From: Pseudosulfitobacter koreensis
GTDB lineage: Bacteria; Pseudomonadota; Alphaproteobacteria; Rhodobacterales; Rhodobacteraceae
DNA length: 64,000 nucleotides
Direction of reading: 5' to 3'
Assembly (NCBI RefSeq): GCF_024733015.1
Contig: NZ_JANKJG010000001.1
Span: forward strand, 496,001-560,000
Part shown: one piece after another, positions 57,082 to 64,000 of the stretch
How positions within the stretch are numbered: the first letter of the stretch is position 1
Layout: every line of letters starts with the position of its first letter
Notes under the pieces: generated by a model
Told to the model about the DNA's origin: nothing
Database searches by the model: none
The model's input: only the letters and a program-made list of their open reading frames with translations
Program-made: the position numbers and the translations under genes

Positions 57082-57672
57082 ATGGAAAAATCCGACTTTC
57101 CCGGATGGCACGGGACCACGATTATCGGCGTCAAGAAAGACGGCAAAGTGGTGATCGCAGGTGACGGCCAGGTGTCGCTGGGCCAGACGGTCATCAAGGG
57201 CACGGCACGCAAGGTGCGCAGGCTGTCCCCCGGCGGCTTCGACGTGGTCGCGGGCTTTGCCGGATCGACGGCCGATGCCTTTGCTCTTCTGGAACGGCTG
57301 GAGGCCAAGCTGGAAGCGACGCCGGGACAGTTGGCGCGCGCAAGCGTGGAACTGGCAAAGGATTGGCGCACCGACAAGTACCTGCAAAAGCTCGAAGCGA
57401 TGCTGATCGTGTCGGACGGGTCCGAGATGTTCGTGATCACCGGCGCGGGCGACGTGCTGGAACCCGAACATGACGTCGCAGCCATCGGGTCGGGCGGCAA
57501 CTATGCCTTGGCTGCGGCGCGCGGCATGATGGACAGCGACCGCGACGCCGAGGCGGTGGCCCGCGCGGCGATGGCGATTGCATCGGACATCTGCGTCTAT
57601 ACCAACGGCAACCTGACGATTGAGACGATCTCTGCCGACGGCGACGCAAAGTCCTCTCATGTCGGAGTTTGA
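57082..57672 (+). CDS. hslV: ATP-dependent protease subunit HslV
   Basis: Proteasome-like peptidase of the HslUV complex. The 196-residue protein shows [20 protein letters not shown] with the catalytic Thr12 (TT pair at 12-13), [20 protein letters not shown] and [18 protein letters not shown]. The catalytic Thr is not at position 2, so an 11-residue propeptide ([10 protein letters not shown] after Met) must be removed; such extensions are usual in alphaproteobacterial HslV. It overlaps the next gene by 14 bp. Confidence 0.95.
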   Translation: MEKSDFPGWHGTTIIGVKKDGKVVIAGDGQVSLGQTVIKGTARKVRRLSPGGFDVVAGFAGSTADAFALLERLEAKLEATPGQLARASVELAKDWRTDKYLQKLEAMLIVSDGSEMFVITGAGDVLEPEHDVAAIGSGGNYALAAARGMMDSDRDAEAVARAAMAIASDICVYTNGNLTIETISADGDAKSSHVGV

Positions 57673-58729
57673 CCGCAACGACCTGCGCGCGGCAGTGGGT
57701 GCGGGCGTTCTGAGCGAAGCACAGGCAGCATCGTTGCTGGCCCTGGCCCAAAGCCGCAAGGGCGCGCGCGAGAACCTGCCCGAGGGCGATGAGCCTTTCG
57801 AGCTGTTCAAGGGCTTCAACGAGATATTCATCGTCATCGGCCTGATCATCCTGTCAGCCGGTTGGAGCGCAGTAACGGGCATCTCCGTCGCAGCTTCGAT
57901 CGGCTCGTTTCAAAGCAAGATCGTGATCTCGGCAGGGATTGGCGCGGTGGCTCTGTGGATATTCTCCGAATACTTCGTGCGCCGCCGCCGCATGGTGGCC
58001 CCCGCAATCGCGCTGTCGATCCTGTGGACGATGAACGCCGTGGCCGGTCTGAGCGCACAATTGGCCGAGCCGTTCATGGTGGCACAAGCCGACTATAGCA
58101 GTCTGCTGCTGCCCATGGGGCTGAGCACGGCGGCCATCGCAGTCTACTGGCTGCGCTTCCGGGTGCCCTTTGCGATGGCGCTGATTGCGCTGGGCGTATT
58201 TGCCCTGTCGCTGATGATGGGTGCGATCCGCATGGGCACGCCTGCGAATGTCAGTGATTTCTTTTTGTTGTCGGCCAGCGGTCCCTTTGCCTGGATCACG
58301 CTGCTGGTCGGTCTGGTGGTCTTTGCCGTCGCGATGTTCTTTGACATGAGCGATCCGCACCGCGTCACCCGCCGCTCGGCCCAGGGCTTCTGGCTGCATG
58401 TCGTCGCCGCCCCGGCGCTGGTCAACACCATCGCGCTGAGCCTGCTGGCCAGCGGCACCGGCAATGCGTACCTGCTGTTGCTGGCAGTCCTGCTATTGTT
58501 TGCCATCGTCGCCATCGTGATCGACCGGCGGTCGTTCCTGATCGCCGCCATCGCCTATAGCGTCACGCTGGCCGGCACCGTTTTCGGCGGCGATGGCGCC
58601 GCGACCACGGTGCTGGTGCTGGGCATCTTCCTTGTCGCGCTCGGCGCGTTCTGGACACCGATCCGCGCCGCGCTTCTTTCACCATTGTCCAGGGTGTTGC
58701 CGCTTGACCGGCTGCCGCCCTCACACTGA
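57659..58729 (+). CDS. multi-pass membrane protein between hslV and hslU
   Basis: A 356-residue inner-membrane protein: a soluble N-terminus of about 45 residues ([20 protein letters not shown], a DUF2157-like start), then about ten hydrophobic segments to the end. Function unknown. The ATG at 57659 lies inside hslV and hslU starts 13 bp after its stop, so all three genes must be co-transcribed and co-translated. Conserved small loops hold no recognised motif. Confidence 0.75.
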   Translation: MSEFDRNDLRAAVGAGVLSEAQAASLLALAQSRKGARENLPEGDEPFELFKGFNEIFIVIGLIILSAGWSAVTGISVAASIGSFQSKIVISAGIGAVALWIFSEYFVRRRRMVAPAIALSILWTMNAVAGLSAQLAEPFMVAQADYSSLLLPMGLSTAAIAVYWLRFRVPFAMALIALGVFALSLMMGAIRMGTPANVSDFFLLSASGPFAWITLLVGLVVFAVAMFFDMSDPHRVTRRSAQGFWLHVVAAPALVNTIALSLLASGTGNAYLLLLAVLLLFAIVAIVIDRRSFLIAAIAYSVTLAGTVFGGDGAATTVLVLGIFLVALGAFWTPIRAALLSPLSRVLPLDRLPPSH

Positions 58730-58742
58730 TACGGGAACTCTT

Positions 58743-60047
58743 ATGACCGATCTTACACCCCGCGAAATCGTATCTGAACTTGACCGCTTCATCATTGGCC
58801 AGAATGACGCCAAGCGCGCCGTGGCTGTCGCCCTGCGCAACCGTTGGCGGCGCAAGCAGTTGGCCGACGATCTGCGCGATGAAGTCTATCCCAAGAACAT
58901 CCTGATGATCGGGCCCACCGGCGTCGGCAAGACCGAGATAAGCCGCCGTCTTGCGAAACTGGCCCGCGCGCCATTCCTCAAGGTCGAGGCGACGAAATTC
59001 ACCGAAGTCGGCTATGTCGGGCGCGATGTCGAACAGATCATCCGCGATCTGGTGGACAGCGCCATCGTCATGACCCGCGAACACATGCGCGAGGACGTCA
59101 AGTCGAAGGCCCGCGCCGCCGCCGAAGAACGCGTGATCGACGCCATCGCCGGCACCGATGCGCGCGACGGCACCCGCGACATGTTCCGCAAGAAGCTGAA
59201 AGCGGGCGAGCTGGACGATACCGTGATCGAGCTTGAGATAGCCGACACCACCAACCCCTTTGGTGGCATGGACATTCCCGGCCAGCCCGGCGGCGCCAGC
59301 ATGATCAATCTGGGCGATATCTTCGGCAAGGCGATGGGCGGCCGCACCGTGCGCAAGAAGCTGACCGTCGCGCAAAGCTATGACGTGCTGGTCGGCGAGG
59401 AAGCTGACAAGCTGCTGGACGACGAGATCGTGAACAAGGCCGCCGTGGCGTCGGTCGAAAACAGCGGCATCGTGTTTCTGGACGAGATCGACAAGGTCTG
59501 CGCCCGCTCGGACGCGCGTGGCGCCGATGTCAGCCGCGAAGGCGTGCAGCGCGACCTGCTGCCGTTGATCGAGGGCACCACCGTCAGCACCAAGCACGGG
59601 CCGGTCAAGACCGACCACATCCTGTTCATCGCATCGGGGGCTTTCCACGTGTCGAAACCATCGGACCTGCTGCCGGAATTGCAGGGTCGTCTGCCGATCC
59701 GGGTGGAACTGCGGGCGCTGACCGAACAGGACTTCGTGCGAATCCTGACCGAGACAGACAATGCGCTGACCCGGCAATATACCGCGCTGATGGGCACTGA
59801 AAACCTGACCGTCAGCTTTACCGAGGATGGGATCAAGGCACTGGCCAAGATCGCCGCCGAGGTGAACGCGAGCGTGGAGAACATCGGGGCACGGAGGCTT
59901 TATACCGTGCTGGAACGTGTGTTCGAGGAGCTCTCGTTCACGGCACCAGACCGCGGCGGCGAGGAAGTGGTGGTGAACGCCGAATTTGTCGACACCAACC
60001 TGGGCGAGCTTATGGCGTCACCGGATATCAGCCGCTACGTCCTGTAG
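58743..60047 (+). CDS. hslU: HslU, ATPase subunit of HslUV protease
   Basis: AAA+ unfoldase of the HslUV protease. The 434-residue protein begins [20 protein letters not shown], with Walker [21 protein letters not shown] (57-64 loop), the pore loop region [15 protein letters not shown], Walker [13 protein letters not shown], and arginine-finger segment [15 protein letters not shown]. The C-terminal DISRYVL tail, which docks into HslV, is intact. The family I-domain is present between the Walker motifs. Confidence 0.97.
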   Translation: MTDLTPREIVSELDRFIIGQNDAKRAVAVALRNRWRRKQLADDLRDEVYPKNILMIGPTGVGKTEISRRLAKLARAPFLKVEATKFTEVGYVGRDVEQIIRDLVDSAIVMTREHMREDVKSKARAAAEERVIDAIAGTDARDGTRDMFRKKLKAGELDDTVIELEIADTTNPFGGMDIPGQPGGASMINLGDIFGKAMGGRTVRKKLTVAQSYDVLVGEEADKLLDDEIVNKAAVASVENSGIVFLDEIDKVCARSDARGADVSREGVQRDLLPLIEGTTVSTKHGPVKTDHILFIASGAFHVSKPSDLLPELQGRLPIRVELRALTEQDFVRILTETDNALTRQYTALMGTENLTVSFTEDGIKALAKIAAEVNASVENIGARRLYTVLERVFEELSFTAPDRGGEEVVVNAEFVDTNLGELMASPDISRYVL

Positions 60048-60116
60048 ACGCCTGCGATTGCAGACCTTTCCACCCTTCAGTTTTCCGCCTAGGTTGTGAC
60101 GAAGGGTGGGCCGAAG

Positions 60117-61205
60117 GTGCTGCGTTATCTGATCATGATCGTATTCGTGCTGTCGGGCTGCACCGACCGCACCTTTGCGCCTGTGGTGCCCTCGGCGCTT
60201 GAGGTGGGCACCAACCAGAACATCTTTGTCGGAACCACCCGCAAGGAAACCCCGGCAGGCGCGTTCGGAATAGAGCGATCCCAGCAGCTGAAACTGCTGG
60301 AGGTTCAGATTTCGATTCCGCCGGGCCACGCGTTCGGCGAGATTTCGCACGGGCTGGAGGACCCCAAGCCGCTGCGGGATTTCGTAATCGCCCAGCGCAG
60401 TGATTTTCAGACGCCTGCAGCGTTTCGCGATGCATTGAACCGCGAACTGAACCAGATCGACGCGCAGGACCGCGAGGTGACCGTGTTCGTACACGGGTTC
60501 AACAACAGCTTCGCCGATTCCGTGTTCCGCACGGCGCAGATGGCACATGATCTGAGACTGCCGGGATCTTTCGTGACCTACGCCTGGCCCAGCCGGGGCA
60601 ATCCGCTGGGCTATCAATATGACGCCGACAGCGCCCTGTTTGCCCGCGATGGCCTTCAAGAGCTGCTGTACGACGTGCAACGCGCCGGAACCAACCGGAT
60701 CGTTCTGGTGGCGCATTCGATGGGCAGCACGGTGCTGATGGAGACCCTGCGCCAGATCGAGATCGCCCGTCCGGGCTGGACCTCGGACAACATCGCGGGT
60801 GTGGTGCTGCTGTCGCCCGATCTGAATGTTGACGTGTTCCGTGCGCAGGTAAGCGCCTTTGAAAAGCTGCCGCAGCCCTTCATGGTCTTTGTCTCGCAAC
60901 GCGACATCGTGCTGAAATTGTCGGCATTCCTGCGCGGCGAAGAAGTTCAGTTGGGCAATCTGAATTCGACCAAACGGCTGGACGACCTGCCGGTTCAGGT
61001 GATCGACGTGTCAGCCTTCGAAGACCGCCAGAGCGCCGGACATTTCGTCACTGCCGGCTCGCCGGCGTTGGGGGCCCTATTGAGCAATCTGGGGCGGCTT
61101 GACCCCGATTTCATCAGCGGTGGAACGGGTGCGAGCCTCAGCCTGCCGGGCACCCGCCGGGTTTACGGCGACGCCACAGAAATCACCGTGCGCCCGCCGA
61201 CCTGA
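60117..61205 (+). CDS. DUF900-type alpha/beta-hydrolase lipoprotein
   Basis: A 362-residue lipoprotein esterase-like protein: the signal LRYLIMIVFVLSGC gives lipid-modified Cys15. The hydrolase part has VTVFVHGFNNSFADSVFRTA (oxyanion HG), the nucleophile elbow VLVAHSMGSTVLMETL (G-x-S-x-G variant AHSMG), then a Asp in DIVLKL and a His in QSAGHFVTAG as candidate triad members. DUF900 proteins are putative periplasmic hydrolases. Start: GTG 60117 (GAAGGG 10 bp upstream) gives a canonical signal; GTG 60096 is possible. Confidence 0.82.
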   Translation: MLRYLIMIVFVLSGCTDRTFAPVVPSALEVGTNQNIFVGTTRKETPAGAFGIERSQQLKLLEVQISIPPGHAFGEISHGLEDPKPLRDFVIAQRSDFQTPAAFRDALNRELNQIDAQDREVTVFVHGFNNSFADSVFRTAQMAHDLRLPGSFVTYAWPSRGNPLGYQYDADSALFARDGLQELLYDVQRAGTNRIVLVAHSMGSTVLMETLRQIEIARPGWTSDNIAGVVLLSPDLNVDVFRAQVSAFEKLPQPFMVFVSQRDIVLKLSAFLRGEEVQLGNLNSTKRLDDLPVQVIDVSAFEDRQSAGHFVTAGSPALGALLSNLGRLDPDFISGGTGASLSLPGTRRVYGDATEITVRPPT

Positions 61206-61207
61206 TC

Positions 61208-62449
61208 ATGCACACAGGACCGTTGGCTGGGTCACAGCCATTGACCAAATTCATCGCAGGAAATGCGCGCTGGCTGGGCGCGGGGGCGCTGCTGACGCTT
61301 CTATCGTCTTTTGGGCAGACATTTTTCATCTCGATCTTCGCGGCAGAGATCCAGAGCGCGTTCGATCTAAGCCACGGGGCCTGGGGTGGCATCTATTCGC
61401 TGGGCACCACCGCATCGGCGGTGGTGATGATCTGGGCGGGCGGGCTGACCGACCGGTTCCGCGCGCGCCATCTGGGGGCGGGTGTGCTGATGCTGCTGGC
61501 GGCTGCCTGTCTGATGATGGCCGCAAACCCCTTTGTCTGGGCGCTGCCGGTGGTGATATTCGCGCTGCGCCTGACCGGGCAGGGCATGACCAGCCACATC
61601 GCGATCGTGGCCATGGCGCGCTGGTTCGTGGCGACACGGGGCCGTGCACTGGCACTGGCAAGCCTGGGCTTTTCATTGGGTGAGGCGCTGTTGCCGCTGT
61701 CCTTCGTGGCGCTGATGACGGTGATGGACTGGCGGCTGCTGTGGGTTGCTGCCGCGATTGTCGCGCTGATCGGGGTGCCGGTTCTGTTGTCGCTGCTTCG
61801 AACCGAACGCACGCCGCAGTCGATGGCCGAGGAAAATGCCAGCCTTGGCATGCGCGGACTGCACTGGACGCGGATGCAGGCGCTGCGGCACCCGCTGTTC
61901 TGGTTTATGTTCCCGGCGCTGCTGGGGCCATCGGCCTTCAACACCGCGTTCTTCTTTCATCAGGTCCATTTTGCCCAGGTCAAAGGCATCACGCATCTGT
62001 CGCTGGTTGCGTTGTTCCCGGTCTATACGCTGTGCTCCATCGGGTTTCTGATCATCTCCGGCTGGGCGCTGGACCGCTTTGGCACCGCACGTCTGCTGCC
62101 GTTTTATCAGCTGCCGATGGTCGCCGCGTTCACGCTGTTCGGGTTGGGGCAGGGCATCGTGCCGCTGATCGCCGGTTTCTTCTGTCTGGCGATGACGACG
62201 GGGGCCAATTCGACCCTGCCCAACGCGTTCTGGGCGGAATTCTACGGCACGTGCCACATCGGCTCGATCAAGGCGATGGCCGCCGCAGTGATGGTTCTGG
62301 GATCGGCCATCGGGCCGGGCATCACCGGCGTAATGATCGACGCAGGTGTGACGCTGAATGTGCAATATCTGGGGATCGCCGCCTATTTCATCTTTACGTC
62401 CGCGATGGTCGGACTTGGCATTGTGCGCAGCCGCGCCGACAGGGCCTAG
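61208..62449 (+). CDS. MFS transporter
   Basis: A 413-residue, 12-helix major facilitator. The loop 2-3 signature is visible as WAGGLTDRFRARHLG (GxLaDrxGrr-like), and helix 4-5 shows RLTGQGMTSHIAIVAMARWF. It resembles the oxalate/formate or monocarboxylate-type branch and other unassigned groups; the substrate cannot be told. It follows the hydrolase by 2 bp and converges on the Smr gene (4-bp overlap). Confidence 0.88.
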   Translation: MHTGPLAGSQPLTKFIAGNARWLGAGALLTLLSSFGQTFFISIFAAEIQSAFDLSHGAWGGIYSLGTTASAVVMIWAGGLTDRFRARHLGAGVLMLLAAACLMMAANPFVWALPVVIFALRLTGQGMTSHIAIVAMARWFVATRGRALALASLGFSLGEALLPLSFVALMTVMDWRLLWVAAAIVALIGVPVLLSLLRTERTPQSMAEENASLGMRGLHWTRMQALRHPLFWFMFPALLGPSAFNTAFFFHQVHFAQVKGITHLSLVALFPVYTLCSIGFLIISGWALDRFGTARLLPFYQLPMVAAFTLFGLGQGIVPLIAGFFCLAMTTGANSTLPNAFWAEFYGTCHIGSIKAMAAAVMVLGSAIGPGITGVMIDAGVTLNVQYLGIAAYFIFTSAMVGLGIVRSRADRA

Positions 62450-63036
62450 CGCCGTTTGCGCAGATAGACGTAATAGGCCCCCGTGCCGCCGTGCCGGATA
62501 TTGGCCGGGGTAACCTGCAAGACCGCCTGCGCCAGTGGCGGCATCGACAGCCATTGCGGCACCTGATGACGCAGCACGCCGAAGCGCACCGGTATCGGCC
62601 CGCCCTCGTCGCGGGCCTTGCCCTTGCCGGTGATCACCAGAACCAACCGCCTGCCAGAACCCTGAGAGGCCAGAATGAACCGCGTCAGCGCTGGATGGGC
62701 GTGGTCCAGCGTCATCCCGTGCAGGTCGATGCGGCCCTCGGGCTTCAGCTTGCCACGGCGCATCTGGTCGAACGCCTTGCGGTCCATCTGGACCTGCGCC
62801 TTCGACAGACGCTCGGCCACCGGGCGCAACACGTCGCGGGTGATGGTCGGCTGGCCCTTGGTGCCCGCAGGCTTGGGCAGGGTTTCGAACCGCGATGCGA
62901 CGCGCGGCTGTGCGGGATCGACCCGCGTAACCTCAAGCGCCTGTTTCATCGCGGCACCTGTGTCCAGCTTTTCGGCCTTTTCGGTGACCTTGCGCCACAG
63001 TTCAAGCTCGTCCGGTCTGAGTTTGCGCCGTGTCAT
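62446..63036 (-). CDS. Smr-domain protein
   Basis: A 196-residue protein with a C-terminal Smr (small MutS-related) nuclease domain: IDLHGMTLDHAHPALTRFIL, LVLVITGKGKARDEGG and the terminal HGGTGAYYVYLRKRR. A disordered basic N-terminus precedes it. Smr domains nick DNA or cleave RNA at stalled ribosomes. The start overlaps the mltA stop by 4 bp, a typical alphaproteobacterial pair. Confidence 0.92.
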   Translation of the reverse strand: MTRRKLRPDELELWRKVTEKAEKLDTGAAMKQALEVTRVDPAQPRVASRFETLPKPAGTKGQPTITRDVLRPVAERLSKAQVQMDRKAFDQMRRGKLKPEGRIDLHGMTLDHAHPALTRFILASQGSGRRLVLVITGKGKARDEGGPIPVRFGVLRHQVPQWLSMPPLAQAVLQVTPANIRHGGTGAYYVYLRKRR

Positions 63037-64000
63037 ATCGCACTTTCGGGCAGCATCGCATAGGCGCGCTGGATCGGCAGCAGCACATACATCCGCCCCG
63101 GATCGCGCAGCTGCCCCGCAAAACGCCCCGCGTCGTCACCGGTGCCGATGAACACATCCGCGCGCTGCGCGCCCTTGATCGCCGATCCGGTATCCTGCGC
63201 GATCATCAGGCGCCGCATGGGCGACTCGCCGTCTTTTTCGATCCAGACGGGCGCGCCCAGCGTGACAAAGGCCGGATCGACCGCAATCGAGCGCATCGTG
63301 GTGATCGAGCGGTTCATCGCCCCCAGCGGTCCACGGTCCGCAGGCACTTCGCTCACCTCGCGGAAGAAAACATAGGATGCGTTGTGCAGCAGCAGTTCGC
63401 GCCCGGCATCGGGATTGCGGCGCACCCAGTTCTTGATCACGTCGGCGCTGACCTGATGCACGGAATATGTGCCGCGCCGCACCAGTTCCGCCCCGATGGA
63501 ACTGTAATCGTGGCCATTCGATCCCTCGTAGCCGACGCGCAAAAAGCTGCCATCGGGCAGACGGATACGCCCGGACCCCTGAATTTGCAGAAAGAACAAC
63601 TCGACCGGGTCATCGACCCAGGCAATTTCCAGCCCGCGCCCTGACATCGTTGGGCCGTTCAGAATGTCACGTCGGGTCAGCCAGGGCCGGTTCACGCGGG
63701 CCTCGGGCGGCATCGCATAGACCGGATAGCGAAAGCGCGAGGTTTCCCAGCGCGATCCATCCAGTTCGGGCTCAAAGTAGCCCGTGAACAGAGCGTCGTT
63801 TCCGTCTTCGATCAGCACCGGGCGAAACAGCAGTTCGAAAAACGCACGCGGCTCTGGGTTCTGTGCGGCAAAGGCGCACAGGGCGCGCCAATCCGGGTCT
63901 TTCAGATCCTGACAGGTGTTCCTGAACACGGTAAGTGCTGCGGCGTGGTCATCGGCGGCCCACCCTTCAAGCTGGTCGAAATCAATGACCTGCACCCGCG
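63033..64000 (-). CDS. mltA: MltA lytic murein transglycosylase, 5' truncated by window end
   Basis: Cleaves peptidoglycan glycan strands with 1,6-anhydro ring formation. The frame stays open to the window end, so the signal peptide and first residues lie outside; about 322 residues are present. Domain A shows LFTGYFEPELDGSRWETSRF and RYPVYAMP, then IQGSGRIRLPDGSFLRVGYE and GSNGHDYSSIG. The 3D domain with the catalytic Asp region is LMIAQDTGSAIKGAQRADVF. It joins amgK-murU as peptidoglycan turnover genes in the window. Confidence 0.93.
   Translation of the reverse strand, partial: RVQVIDFDQLEGWAADDHAAALTVFRNTCQDLKDPDWRALCAFAAQNPEPRAFFELLFRPVLIEDGNDALFTGYFEPELDGSRWETSRFRYPVYAMPPEARVNRPWLTRRDILNGPTMSGRGLEIAWVDDPVELFFLQIQGSGRIRLPDGSFLRVGYEGSNGHDYSSIGAELVRRGTYSVHQVSADVIKNWVRRNPDAGRELLLHNASYVFFREVSEVPADRGPLGAMNRSITTMRSIAVDPAFVTLGAPVWIEKDGESPMRRLMIAQDTGSAIKGAQRADVFIGTGDDAGRFAGQLRDPGRMYVLLPIQRAYAMLPESAI

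Overview
The window looks like a chromosomal segment, close to the replication origin, of a marine-type alphaproteobacterium of the Rhodobacterales (Roseobacter group). The evidence is high GC, dense operons with ATGA stop/start overlaps, recF followed by gyrB, a hemD-mitofilin-hemY cluster, a divergent regB / senC-regA locus, a DivL-type PAS protein without a kinase domain, alphaproteobacterial AddAB, and HslV with an N-terminal extension. I see no rRNA, tRNA, prophage or CRISPR array. All family names come from reading motifs and gene order; nothing was searched.

Layout. 1-4051: 3' end of recF, a frameshifted LysE-type exporter, gyrB. 4052-5097: a gene-free scar with a 10-bp inverted repeat right after gyrB and fragments of two different insertion-sequence families. 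5098-12333 (minus): a tightly overlapped operon of a YdeP/FdhF-like molybdopterin oxidoreductase, the four subunits of a bo3-type quinol oxidase (cyoABCD) and fdhD. 12972-25651: a sulfotransferase, then a nine-gene minus-strand operon (small protein, methyltransferase, UDP-xylose synthase-like SDR, three tandem CgeB-type glycosyltransferases, a GT4 glycosyltransferase, a glycoside-hydrolase/epimerase fusion, a further epimerase), facing a divergent pair of sugar-type dehydrogenases. This is the most likely undescribed system in the window. 26484-31636: a surface lipoprotein and its Slam-type outer-membrane translocator (type XI secretion), divergent from a NarL-type two-component system, with an 18-bp palindrome between them.

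31809-41148: Dps, DUF2853, EVE and YciI proteins, gpsA-tsaD, hemD-mic60-hemY, a small membrane protein, ahcY. 41325-49323: a small periplasmic protein, HD hydrolase and acetyltransferase, redox regulators regA, senC and regB, then divL (preceded by a perfect CtrA full site), tsaE, amgK and murU. 49316-64000: addB-addA, trxA, a capsule-synthesis-like orphan, hslV / membrane protein / hslU, a lipoprotein esterase, an MFS transporter, an Smr protein and mltA, cut by the window end.

Connections: tsaD and tsaE serve tRNA t6A synthesis. amgK, murU and mltA serve peptidoglycan turnover and recycling. hemD, the mitofilin-like protein, hemY, senC and regBA belong to heme, membrane and respiratory redox biology, and the quinol oxidase operon adds a respiratory branch whose partner may be the YdeP-like enzyme.
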